64,000 bases of DNA from contig VFIW01000016.1 of the NCBI GenBank assembly GCA_006386115.1, forward strand, positions 310,001-374,000, in the 5' to 3' direction. Below, piece after piece: positions 9,284 through 21,255 of this stretch. Numbering within the stretch: the stretch's first letter is position 1; each line of letters starts with the position of its first letter. The stretch comes from Globisporangium splendens (Eukaryota > Oomycota > Peronosporomycetes > Pythiales > Pythiaceae). The notes under the pieces are model-generated. The model did no database searches. It was not told where the DNA came from and saw only the letters and a list, made by a program, of their open reading frames with translations. A program made the position numbers and the translations under genes.

Positions 9284-11217
9284 ATGGGGAAAACCAAGTC
9301 CACTGCGTCAGCGAACAGCAGCGAGCGCGCATACGGGCGCATCGCGCTCAGCGACCTCACAGACACCCGCGTCGCCGAGTGGAGCGTGCGCGCCGTCGCG
9401 GGCGACCGCCGCCAGTTCACGCGTGATGCGCCATCAACAGCGACGACTGCGATGGCAGCACAAGACGAGCAGGACGCGATCGAACGACGCGCGATCCAGG
9501 CGTCGCTATTGCAAGATGGCACGAAGAAGCTCGTTGGCATGCGATGTGGTACGTGTGATATCGCTGCGTTTGACTCGCTTCAGGAGCAGCACGCGCATTT
9601 CAAGACCGAGTGGCACTGCCTGAATCTCAAGCGCAAAGCCAAGGGGCTGTCCATTTTCGCCAGTGAAGAAGAAGCGAGCGACAGTCAACAGCAAAAGAAG
9701 AAGAGCGATGGGAATGTGAAACAGGACGGCGGATATGCTTCGTCGGCGTCGTCGTCGTCTTCCGGCGCGTCGGAGATCGAAGATGACGATGATGTGTACA
9801 CGACAACAGAGCCCGTTGTGGAGTTCTCGGATGGGAAAAGCGTGTTCAAGGTCTACAAGAACATCCTGCCGCACGCAGACACGGAGAGATTCAATCCATA
9901 CACCTCATTGGACGATATCCGTAAATCGAAGTTCAAGTGGGCGATCTTTCTGCTGCGAAGCGGCCGCTTTGCTGGCGCGATCTTTGATGGCGAGAAAGCG
10001 CTTTGCCATAAGACGTTCCAGCGTTACACGGTGCGCCGCAAGCAAGGTGGCAGTCAGTCGGCAAGTGACAATGCGGGCGGGAAAGCGAAATCTGCTGGTG
10101 CGACGCTGCGACGATACAATGAAGCTGCATTGAAGCAGGATGTGGCCGACCTGCTCGCGCAATGGAGCGATCTGCTCAAGGGGGTCGAGCTCATCTTTCT
10201 GTCAAGCGGGAAAACAGATCGTGCGACTTTCTTTGGAGGAAAACCGCCAGTATTGCAGTCCAGTGAGTCTAAAATGTTGCATATTTGAAGGTCGTATTCT
10301 TTTGACTAACAGTTTATTGCGTTGTTTCATTTACATTCACAGACGATCCACGGCTTCGCCGCATTCCGTTTGCGACGTTCCGACCGACGTTTGAAGAGAT
10401 TTGCCGCGTGCGATCGGATCTCAGCAGCGTTCGCTTTTCGCCTCTTACAGCAGAATCGGCTTCTCCTTCTGAGAAATCCAAGAAAGCTGCCGCATCGAAA
10501 GCGAAGAAGTCGAGCGCGCAGCAGGAGGATGAGACAAAGAAGGACTTGAGCACGATTGCCGAAGAGGAGAAGAAGGAAATCGTTGAAGAAGGTGTCGTCT
10601 CATTGCTCATTCAGCTTGTGTTAGAAGGGGACGTGAGCAAGGTGAAGGCGCTAGAACTTGTGCCTGGAAGCGACGACAGTGATGTGAACGCGGTCGATGT
10701 GAACTTCATGACGGCGCTGCACCATGCGTCGGCGAGCGACTCGGTGCCGCTCGTGACATACTTTCTCGACAACGGTGCGAACCCATCGCTGCTGGACCTG
10801 CGCAGTCGTCCGCCATACTTCCTGTGCAACACGAAGGAAACGCGGAACGCATTCCGTCGGTTCCTCGCGGACCACCCAGATGCGTGGGACTACACAGCAT
10901 CGCAGATCCCAACGGCGCTGACATCGGAAATGGAGCAGAAGAAAAAAGAGAAGGAAGCCGAGAAGCGACGTCGCGCGAAGGAGCGCAAGAAGCAGCAAAA
11001 GAAGGACGCGGCCGAGGTTGAGCAGCGAGAGCGTGTGCGACAGGAGGAGGAGGAACGGCAGATCGCGGCGGGTAAGGCGTGTGATTGCTGCGGCAAGTAC
11101 GCGGGCAAGACGCCGTTCCTGCGTCTGGAGTACAAATACTGCTCGACCGAGTGTGTGAACGTCCACAAACGCAAACTCATGAGCGAAGCTGCACTACGCC
11201 GCTTTGGCGGGAGCTGA
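9284..11217 (+). CDS. VMS1: Vms1/ANKZF1-type peptidyl-tRNA hydrolase of ribosome quality control
   Basis: Two exons, 9284-10262 and 10343-11217, give 617 residues. A C2H2 zinc finger (CGTC ... H..H) sits near 88-110. The VLRF1 release-factor-like domain spans roughly 190-370: it contains GSQS near 255 with the catalytic glutamine, then the hallmark LRRYNEAAL, and after the junction PFATFRPTFEEICRV. Residues ~444-490 hold an ankyrin-type repeat (TALHHA...GANPSLLD). A charged coiled coil follows (~530-570), the usual place of the p97/Cdc48-binding VIM helix, and a C-terminal treble-clef zinc motif (CDCCGK ... YCSTECVNVH, ~572-600). The family releases stalled nascent chains from 60S subunits and acts with Cdc48 and Rqc2, also at mitochondria. 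All expected elements are present, so it is probably functional. An upstream in-frame ATG at 9194 would add 30 residues. Confidence 0.93.
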
Positions 11218-11387
11218 GGCAGAAAGCAGCATAGTTGTGATTAAGCAGAGAGTAAATTTGAGGTTTCCAATGGCCACGCGTATGAGTTAAATAGAGAAAA
11301 GGGCTGCTGGGTGTTCAGGACTTTGCGCGCGTCGTTTCGAGCCGCAGTATCTCGTCACAACACAGATCCAAACAGAGAGAAAGAAAA

Positions 11388-12591
11388 ATGCCCATGGAAC
11401 ATCTGCCGCTGGATGACGAGACCCTGCAGCGCTTGTACGCGTGGATCGACGAGATCCCGCTGTCGCGTCCCAAGAAGAGCATCGCGCGCGACTTCAGCGA
11501 CGGCATCCTGAGCGCCGAAGTCGTCGCGTTTTACTTTCCCAAGCTCGTGCAAATGCACAACTACAGCCCCGCGAACTCGGCAAAGCAAAAATTGTACAAC
11601 CGGAACACGCTCAATCGTATGTCCAGGCATCTATGTTGATTGTTGTCGTGCGTCCCTAAAAAATAGGCGGTCTCTCACATGTGGCTTTGGCTCTGCATGT
11701 GGTAGGCAAAGTGTTCAAGAAACTCCACATCTTTCTATCCAAGGACGACATTGACGACCTCGTCCAGTGCCGACCTGGTGCCGTCGAGCATCTGCTCGTC
11801 AAGCTGCAGCTCAAGGTAAGGACGCCACCAAGTGCTCATGATTCACTCTTACGCTAGGTATGTGATGAGGAATCGTTTGATCTGCATGGAATGCAGATTG
11901 CGAGCTACCGTGAAAAGCGACCTTTATCGGCGAGCTCGAGTCGGCGTGTTGGGCTGGACAACAACGACGAGTACTCGCATCATCCGGTAACTCTCAGTGG
12001 AGTGAGTGGGGGAGCTGCTGCTGGATCCCCAGGCGAGACGTCGTCGAGTTCACCGACTCGAGTGCATCCGCATCACCATCGATCGCCGAGTCTCGACAAA
12101 GTCGCAGAAGTGCGCGAATCCCTGTTGCACGGTGCAACCAGAGACTTTGCGTCTCTGTCTTCGCCGTCGGCGAACTTTGTTGAGGCCAACAGAAGAGGAG
12201 ACGATCCGCGAGATGCGAGTGCTGGTGCTGCCGAGGTGATGCTGATGGGAACATCGAGTCCCCATGCTGGTGGAGCGTCGTCGCCTGCTGGTTACAGCGG
12301 TGGAGATCATCCAAGTGCGGCTAAAGGCGCCGCCGTATTGGACAAGGATTTTTCGGATGCTCGATCCGAGATCCTCGAGAAAGACCACACGATCGGAGAG
12401 CTGCGAGAAAGTATCCAGGTAGGCGAAGTCCAAGTTCGTTGTCCATGAAGAAGGTGACTAACGCGTTTGTTTGTTGCTTATGGCAGATTCTCGAGATGAA
12501 AGTTCAGAAATTGGAGCAGTTGGTGCGTCTGAAAGACGGCAAAATCCAGACTCTAGTCGCGAAGCTGCGGTCCCAAAAGCCGCCGTCGTAG
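11388..12591 (+). CDS. SPEF1: SPEF1/CLAMP-like calponin-homology microtubule protein
   Basis: Four exons, 11388-11616, 11706-11815, 11858-12418 and 12487-12591, give 334 residues. The N-terminal ~110 residues are the CH domain of the SPEF1 family: LYAWIDEIPLSRPKKSIARD, then DGILSAEVV and YFPKLVQMHNYSPANS, all recognisable family signatures. The middle (~125-285) is low complexity, rich in Ser, His and Gly. The last exon encodes a leucine-heptad helix (KVQKLEQLVRLKDGKIQ) that matches the C-terminal coiled coil of SPEF1, used for dimerisation. In animals SPEF1 bundles and stabilises microtubules in the central pair of motile cilia. Here a role in zoospore flagella is inferred. It converges on Spt6. 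Confidence 0.88.
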
Positions 12592-12864
12592 ACTTCGCAA
12601 AGGACAAGAGTTTTAAGAGACGTTCAACAAACAATGAAGAGCGTGGTAGATGCTGGGATCGATTTTTTGGACTCAGGTATTGTTTTCTTTTTCCTTTTTC
12701 TTTAAGAAATAGGCAGGTCAAATCTATCAGCACACTCGAGAAGAGAGAATCTGTTCGTTCGCTACGAGCAGGAAGAGATGGAAGCACTGACTCATTGCTT
12801 CTGCCAGTTCTTCAACGGCTCCATCTGTATCCCTGTCTCAATCTCGTTTGAAGCCCTCACACTC

Positions 12865-15800
12865 TTACCATTGACGGCGATCTCCACTGGTCACGGGCTG
12901 GTCACGGTACGAGCGGCCGCCACCATGTTCAGGGTATCGCCGATCGTCGCCATTACGTTGGCTGCCACCACCACCGCGACGGTCGTCCCAACGAGACTCG
13001 TAGCGTGGGCGATCACCGCCATCTCTGTACGAAGAGCCTTGACGCTGGGCAAAAGGCGCACTGCCTCTGCCATCTGGACGACTGTACGACGACGAGGAAC
13101 CTGCTGATCTCGATGGCGGCGCGCTGGTCGGTGCCACCAATGCCTTCATCTTGAAAAACTGGAGCGCTTGGGACAACGTCGGCAGAATCGACGACTCGAT
13201 ACGACCAAAGAACCGGAAACCTCCAGATTTCACTTCAATGTGGCAACTATGTGGCGTGGTGCGCGCAATGAACGTGATCGAAAAGCATCCTGGAAACTTG
13301 TTATACAGGTGAATGGTGTACGGAATCTTCGATGGGTGCGCTTTCTTCTGCTTGATCAGATCTTCATGCACTTCTTCGAGCGACATGTTCTTGTAATACT
13401 TGTAGCGCGTCACTTCGTCGACCAACTCGTTCATTGGATCAATGAAACGAGCAATCATTTCATCGATGTTCTCGTACGTCTCTTCTTTGATCACCAACTG
13501 CTGACCGATACGCGCTTCCGAGGGTTTGTTCTTCTCTTCAATATCGAAGTGACGATACACACCGTCAAGCATCTTCCACGTCAGCGTCAGATGGTCGGAG
13601 CCTAGTGTACTTGGACGAATAACGACATCACCAATCGGCTGCTCACGCAAATACTGCATGGCGCTCTGACAATTAATGTTTCGGAAGAGAGGGTGCGCGA
13701 TTTGTCTCTTCTTTCGCTTTGGTGGCGCAAGGCCACTTCGCCCATCCGCGACGCCTGGTTTGTCGTCTTCGATAGCCAATTGATTGACCAGACGATCGAT
13801 ACGCGCAACACTGTCATCCACAATCTGCTTCCGGTTGGCATATCTCGGGAGTGCATCGGAATTGAAGCACATCGACACATCAATCAACGAACGCTGGTTG
13901 CATCCAAGTTGAATCTCGTAACGACCGTGGTTGTCAGGTTGGAACCGCAGAATTTTCGCGTTCACAGTCACACCCTTTGGGAAGTTCTGGGATCGAACTT
14001 CCGACATATAATCGGGGAGCAAATCACGACGCAAGCTGGATCGAATGCCGCTTTGAAGTCGCACTCGCACGAAATCACCAGACATGTGCAAAAGCGTGCA
14101 CGGCACGATCATTCCAAGGCGAAGCGTCTCTTTCGTTTCTCCATTGAGCAGGAAGAAGAGTTCTTCGTCCTTCGGAACCTGGTACTTTTCACGCTTATCG
14201 AAATATGGGTAGCGCAGCTCGCGCTTGATGTATTCAAGGGTGAGCAGCTTCGGGCCCTTCTTCTGGAGTTCCAATCGACTGGCGTAAGCTGGAAGATCAA
14301 GCTCGGCAAGAGCATCCTGGATCTCTGCATCATCCAGTCGCTTGTTCGGGGGACCATTGTGATTTCGAATAGCAGACGCAGACTGGAACATCGTGTCTTC
14401 CACAGCAAACGAGTACTGGTTTGGATCGTACATGTCGATAGTCGAGTTGTTGTTGGCATCGCCACACATTTTCACAGCCATATAGTAACTCTCTGGGTGA
14501 ATGCGCGTATCGTCCAGCGGGTTCAGAGGCAAATCCTTCAGTGCATCGCGCTCTCGAATACGCACGAAGCCAGAGCAATTGCGATACACGATCTTGCCCA
14601 CAAAGCCCTTCGACAGCAACTCTTGTCGGCGATCAATGTAGCTCTTTGCGCGTACTTTGTCAAGCACCGATGCCGCTTTCACAGGACCCAACCCGCAAAT
14701 GAACTGGAGCTGATACGAGGTATGCTTATGGTTGGCAAGCAAGTTGATATCCACACCGAACTTATTCACAACTTGGACAAACACGCGGTCGTACTCCTTC
14801 AAGAGCGTATCCTTCACCAACGAATGCTGCATGATATTGACATTCAAGTACAAAAGCTCCCGGCCACGCGTTGACTCATCCAATGAAACATTCCCCCACA
14901 TGGCACAAAGCTCCGACGCCGGGTTTCGCAAGTATCGTCCAAGACCGATGGCAGCGCGAACGGCTTCGGACTCTTCTGGAAACTCGAGCTCAGCACGCTT
15001 AGATCGGCTGTACATACTGGGGACGTCATCTTTCAAAAACACGATATCCAAGAAATCGCGTCCATCGTTTGCTCCAAAACGGGCGGCATCTTGTCTTCCA
15101 AGCTGACGACGAAGGGCATCCACTAATTCGCCCATGTCCATACACTTCATTCCCGCCGAGATGTTGATTACAACGACATGCGTTCGCGAGTGCTCCTGCA
15201 GAAACTTGTACAACGTGTCCGTCAATTTCTGTATGTGCCTCTCTTCGCGCTTGCAGTAACCTTGAGTCTTGTCAATCAGCTCCCCATTCTCATCGAGCGC
15301 AACAATGTGAGCAATGGCATCCATGCCTCCTTCGATCCAAATAGAAATGATGAATGGATCCACTCCATCAGCAGGCTCGTACGGACGGACTAACAATCGA
15401 TCCTTCATGGCTTTACCGCAGTCTTTCACCACCATCTCACGAGATGCTACCAAAAGGTCTCGCTTCAGCTCATTTTCGAATGACGGGATCATGAAAGCAT
15501 TGATGGCTTCCTGGAGGACGAGATGGCGCTGTGTCTGCCATTCTTCGTCCGAATCGTTACCGGTGGCAAGGTAAATAGGCTCCAGAGGGTCCATCAGGTC
15601 TTGAGCTTTATCGTTGATGATGGTTACTGTCATCAACCCTTCTTTCTCCGCACGAACAATTCTCAACCACATGTCTTTGCTGTCGAACACCTCCAGAACC
15701 GGCATCTCGGCAATGTACTGCAATCCGTGCGCGTAATGAAACTCGTCGATCTCTTCTCTTCCTTTCACGGTTGCTTCCGTGTACAAGTGGGCATTTTGGC

Positions 15801-17887
15801 GATACAAATCACGGATACATTTTCGGACATTCGGTTCTGCTGCGACCTTGCTCGCTGCAATGTGTCTGGCACCTTTCATGACATCATCGACGGTCGGGAA
15901 CTCCTTCGACGTATACTTTTGAGCAAACACGCCAGGACTCTCCTCTGGGGTCGGGACATCGCGCAGCGGCTCCTCTTGCTCCATTCCGGCAACAATCCCA
16001 CCTAACACGGTCGCATTCATCGTGAACGCAACTGACAGCGGACGTAAGCCTGCTTTCGTGCAAATCTGGTAAAAGTTTCGGCGCGCAGGACGACGGAACT
16101 TGCGGTCGGCCGCAGATTGCTCGTTTGCTGCAGATTCTTGCGCATCGAGAGCAAAGAATTCTGACAAATCCTGGTACATTTTCTCGTTCGGACTTTGAAA
16201 CAGGCGCTCGTAACATTCTCGGACGAATCGCGACTCCTTTCCGCCAGCAGCATCAACCGCGCGTTGGATTCCGGACTGGAGGGACTTTCGTTTTCTGTCT
16301 AATTTATCCCACTTGATATCCAGATCCAAGATCTCGTACAAATGCTCGCTGTGAAGACCGGCCACTTTCCAATACTCTTTGTAGTATCGTTGAACGAACG
16401 CTGGCTCCAGTTTCTCGTCGTGGTAGAATCGCAGCACGCTGTCAATGGCCGACACGATCTCGCCACGCGATGCTGCCGAGTTGCGCTGCCCCTTTCTCTC
16501 CATGCTCTTGATAATGAAATCACTGATCCATTCCGATTCCTCTGCTCGATCTTCTGCGTCAGGAAACTTACGACCCGCAAACACCTCTTGGTATCTTTCA
16601 GGCAGATCTCTGTCACGAACAGAAAGGATCTCTGGCGTCATCATGTGCTCTCGCAACACACTCGGTTCGTACTTCTCCAACAAGATCGCGTTCTTGGACT
16701 TCTGAGCACCGCCGGACGACGCACTCTTTCCACCACGCGTTGCCTCAAGGAACGCATCCATATCACCAAACAGCTCTTCGGCTTCACCCATTTGGTAAAC
16801 CGATGGCCCTTGCATGGAAGCTGGAAGTGGCTCCTGCTTGCGACGACGGCGCGGCACTTCGCGTCCTTCTTCGTCGTCATCGACAATAAACTCGTCGATA
16901 TCATCACTTTCGTACTCATCATTGCCCAAATAGTTGTTGTTGCGCGCTGGCGCTGAATCCTCTTCTTCGTCGGAATCGCCGAACATGCGGTAGCTCAGCT
17001 CGCGCGACATCAACCCGGAATCATCGCCCTTTCGTTTCTTCGACGACGAGCGACCCATGTCTTCTTCGTCCTCGCTGTCGCTTCGCGCCGGGCCAGCGTC
17101 CATCCCCATGTTCTCGCGCACGAGCATGAGATCTTCGTCATCAATCTCTTCGATCTTCTGTTTCAGACGCTTCAGCTTCTTTTCCTTTTTCTTGCGGCGA
17201 CGTCGATGACGCGCTGTGAATCAAGAGCAAAGCAGGTGGAACCAGCGTCGGCACCAATCACAACAATATGCCATTGAGTAACTGCAAAATGCGGCACAAT
17301 TACATATGCACAAGCTTACCGCTGTCGTCATCCGATTCCTCTTCGTCATCCAGGTCGTCCACGACAAAGCCGTCATTTTCGTACTCGTTCTTGTCTTCGC
17401 CATCGTCATCATCGTCATCGGAATCGTCCGAGTCGCCATCTTCGGCGTCATCGCTTTCCGACGCTTCGTCTTCGATAAAAGAGGACTTGGGGCGCTAGCC
17501 ACAATACAAAAATAACGTCCACATCATGATGAGTCCGCGCACAAAGCATACACTGGAAAGCGCAAATCTTCTCACAAACCTTTTCGTCGTCGTCTTCGTC
17601 GCTGTCCTCGACGAGCTTGGACTTTTTGGACTTCTTCTTGGATTTCTTGCTCGACGGCTTGCTCAACTTGCGCTTCTTCACGACTTTCTTGGTCTGCGTT
17701 TCCGCACCTGAATCCGAATCCGACACGGTCGGCGACGCTCCGCCCATCGGTTCATCTGCACACACACAGCAAATGCGTCAGATACACAATGGATCCATCT
17801 CTTTCCCGCACGGTTTTCCCGCGCAACATTCGAAACGTATCCACCCATAGACAAAGGAGCAGTATACGCACCATCCGACGACGCCAT
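12865..17887 (-). CDS. SPT6: transcription elongation factor Spt6
   Basis: Four exons on the minus strand: 17887-17872, 17755-17580, 17494-17320 and 17213-12865, together 1571 residues. The N-terminal ~250 residues are the acidic/lysine-rich disordered region usual for Spt6. The rest carries the Tex-like core: helix-turn-helix, a YqgF/RNase H-like part (around SIWIEGGMDAIAHIVALDE), a helix-hairpin-helix part (GLGPVKAASVLDKV), an S1-like beta-barrel (RLGMIVPCTLLHMSGDFVRV) and the tandem SH2 module (ending near FARTTPHSCHIEVKSGGF). The C-terminus is Arg/Gly/Ser-rich with RGGGG-type stretches. Spt6 is a histone H3-H4 chaperone that travels with RNA polymerase II and binds its phosphorylated linker. 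The first three exons are short, and the start ATG at 17887 gives exon 1 only 16 bases. Confidence 0.95.
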
Positions 17888-18602
17888 CTTTGCTCTTCTG
17901 CTGTTTTGTTTTGTTGCTGTTTTCTGTGTGCGCTGTTTACTGGGGGGGATAGAACGAATGGAAAAAGATCAAAAGATCGGGGGGGGGGGGGGCAATTCAA
18001 CCTGCTTCTCCCGCTCAAAGGGGAATCGAATCGAAAAGGGACGACGAGTGCGACGAGAAGAGCAGAAGTTCTCTGCGCCTGCGCCTTGGTCTGCTGTCTG
18101 TCGGTCTTCTCTCTCTCTCTCTCTCTCTTTAGACGCCCGCACGCAGAGATCCGCTTGCTGCTTGCTGGGTTCCCTGTCGCTTTCCGCCAACCACCACAGA
18201 GCAGCCCGTTATGCTTTTGCCTCGCCATCCGCCCCCCTCTGACTCCTGAAAAATACATGAGGAGGTGTGTGTGTGTGTTTTATATACGAAACAGTTTTAT
18301 ACATGCAGCCAGACAATGTCAATGCACTATTTTTGCTACTGGCAGAAAATTGTAAGCAATCAATTGCGACTGATTGCCCATTATTGCCTACCACCCGACA
18401 GTGAATGGATGCGGAATGGTGGTGACACGCCAGTTTCCGTCGAAGGAAACCCAGTTGACACGCCAGATGACGGAGCGGCGCTGAAGCGGCGCGCGTGCGG
18501 GGTCCAGCGATCCGTCCACGAAGCGCTCGCTCAGATCCTATCTATAGTCCGATTAGCAGAGCTCACTGTACGACCCGCCGCCAGACACACACAGCAGCAC
18601 AC
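17888..18602. promoter_or_regulatory. divergent upstream region of Spt6 and the giant TIG gene
   Basis: About 715 bases with simple sequences: a run of 14 G at 17979-17992, a CT run at 18107-18128 and a GT run at about 18263-18278. No gene is supported. GCTCACTGTA near 18561 weakly resembles an initiator for the downstream plus-strand gene. Confidence 0.5.
17979..17992 (+). repeat. 14-base G homopolymer
   Basis: A run of 14 consecutive G bases between the divergent genes, the longest homopolymer noticed in the window. Its exact length is likely to be unreliable in any assembly. Confidence 0.8.
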
Positions 18603-21252
18603 ATGGCGATCTTTGTGCGACGCGACTGCAGACGATGTGTCTGCGCTCTCCTGTTTATTTATGTGTGCGTTGTCGCGCTCTGCGCTCTCGTAATGACGGG
18701 TGCGTGCGCGCTTTGTATGGGAACCAATCTCTCTGGCATCTCTGCCTTGTTTTTTTATTAACAGTATCTTTCTTTGTGTACCATGGGAAGCAGCACAAAA
18801 CACGATCCCTGGCGGCAGACATCCGAAACTCATGTGGTGCGCGAGTCCGCTGACGCCGGCGTATCTATCTGCGCCAAACAACGAATGGCTCGGTGTGCCC
18901 GACACGCGGGTGGCCGTGGATCTGCCGAATGAGGCCGTCGTGCTGATCTCCTACGACGTGTCGGTCTCGCGGATCAAGGAGGCGCGCGAGCAGATAGGAG
19001 GGAGTCCAACGGAGGAAGACAAGCTCGTCTTCCGCGTCGTTGTCGACGGATCGCCGTACCGCGAGTCGGCCACGAGCGTCGGCGAGCGCGAACCGCTCGT
19101 GACGACAGCGAGTGGGTATTTGGTCTTAGAACTACCGTCTGGCGCACATGACGTGAAGTTGCAGTGGCGAAAGCGCGGCTACAGGGTGAGCATGTGGGCC
19201 ATCTCGAGTGAGCTGCTCGACGGATTTGTTGGAGGCAGGAACCTCGTCGTGTCGGCGCAGCAGCGGTTCATTTGGCACACACAGCCACTGGCATCGGCGT
19301 CGTTGATCACGATCGACGTGTGGGAGTTTGTAAGCGACATGGCAGTGCACTTTCGGCTCTCTGAGACAGCGTCGGTTCGGATATTCTACCAGTTGCCAGT
19401 GCGGCCGGAACTCATCAATTTTGAAAGAGGTAGGCGCTTTGCCAAGTTCGTTTTTTATATCTCTCTGCGTGAGACTGAACAAAATGCTGGGCTGTCATTA
19501 CGATGCTGAAACACAGTGAGCACTGCGCAGGACGCGATTGAGGCTGTGCTTGAAATCAATGGACTCCGGTATCGAGAAACAGGGTCGTATGGCATATTGG
19601 AAGGCAGCTCGAAGTCGAACATCAATCTCCAAGGCAGCATTATCATGACCCTTCAGCCCGGCGATTACAGCGCGATCCTGTTTTGGAAGAGATTGCCCGG
19701 GTCAATGCGTCCGTGGTATTCGTCTCCGTCAGCGCTTGATGGATTTGCGATGGGAAGAGTGCTGGCTGCAGTGGGGGAGCGAGATGCGAACTCGATCTCG
19801 GTGTACAACCTCAATCAGCTCCGGAAAGGCGCTAGAGGTGAATGGTCCGACGTTGGCGATTCGATCCTGCAGTTCAACTTGCCCACCGCCACGCAAGTGA
19901 CCCTCAGCTACAATTTGCCGTTGGCCCAGAGTGACAATCCGCAGTTCAGCAGTTGGAGTGACGAGTTCTGGAGTCGCATTCAGACCCGACTGGTGGTCGA
20001 TGGAGTCGCCTACCGCCACCTTTCTTCATACGTTGACGGGAATGTGCGCGGGATCAAAAATGCCAAAGCAAACATGGTGGTTCCCTTGCCAGGAGGCACG
20101 CATACGGCTCGTCTCCAGTGGAAAACGTCGACGGGAACAAGTGGACGAGAGTCAGCTTTATTACAGACCACGCGTCGTCCTACGCGTCAGTGTTTCTCTC
20201 GGTCAATGCGTGGAATAACGATCCAAAAGTCCTGGCACCAAAAGTGGTCTCTGGTCTTGAAGATGAGTCTTTAGATATTGTCGGCGTTTCGATCGGTGAC
20301 TCGCAGAGCTCCATGGATTTGAATTACGTTGTCACAATCCGCATGTCAGTTCAGCATGGCGTTGTCACGCTCAAGCCGACGCCAGGAATCACCTTCTCAT
20401 CAGGCAACGGAGTTCGCAACGAGTATTTGCTATTCAGTGGTACTCTCAGCAGCGTCAACTCGATTCTATCGCGCATCACGTATCGAAGTTATTTGAACTG
20501 GTACGGCAACGATACCCTTCGAGTCTCCGTGACCAACCAGAGCAGCACGGGGTACAATCCGACGATGTCTCATGAAGAAAGCGTCGTGGTGAACATCAAC
20601 TCAGTGAATGATGAGCCACAGATCGTTGTCCCGACGACCCAGATTATGCTAGAAGACGAAGAAATCAGCATTTTTGGCGTCAGTGTCGATGATGTTGACG
20701 TTCGATACGCAATCGACGACGCTGCCTTTGAAGTGGAAATGTTTGCGATAAGTGGCGTCCTCACGCTTGCGTCGACCAATAACTTGGTCATCCTAGAAGG
20801 AGATGGATACCTCGACCAGTTTGTCCACTTTCGAGGAAACTTGTACGATGTGAACACAGCGCTCTTTGAGATCAGGTACAGGCCGAACAGAGACTTCAGC
20901 ACAGAGCAGCACCGGGAGCAAATCGAAATTCGCGTAGTCGACTACAACCGTCGAGATGGTTTAACATCAAAGCAAGTGGAGCTTCGGCTGACCACAAACC
21001 ATCAAGAGTTTTCCCGAAGCTTCGCGTTCACGCACACAGGTAAAGTGGATCGCTTTGTTTTCTGAAAAGATATTCGTTTCTCATCGTTTTTCTCTCGTCT
21101 TGTTTGTAGATCCGCCGATCGTGCTAAGCGTGTCGCCAAACTACGGATCCGAGAGCGGAGGGCAAGCCATTGAGGTTATCGGCGAACATTTTTTCAGCGA
21201 CGCGATGATGGCTTGTGTATTTAATGATACGCAAAGCACCGCCGCGACCTTC
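18603..21252 (+). CDS. giant TIG locus, segment 1: signal peptide, sandwich repeats, cadherin-like units
   Basis: Exon 1 encodes a signal peptide or signal anchor (basic start, then LLFIYVCVVALCALVMT). Three tandem ~190-residue repeats follow, each with an (F/L)xVxxxGxxYR strand and a later LQW or LFW strand (HDVKLQW, DYSAILFW, HTARLQW). The third repeat needs one more G at 20120-20121 to stay in frame (LQW then ENVDGNKW). Two cadherin-like units follow (DESLDIVGVSIGD and DEEISIFGVSVDD), then the first TIG unit, stopped by TAG at 21253. Confidence 0.7.
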
Positions 21253-21255
21253 TAG

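Noticed and set aside
13693..14874. 393-residue plus-strand open frame inside Spt6
   Set aside because: Antisense shadow of the well supported Spt6 exon; no recognisable motif.
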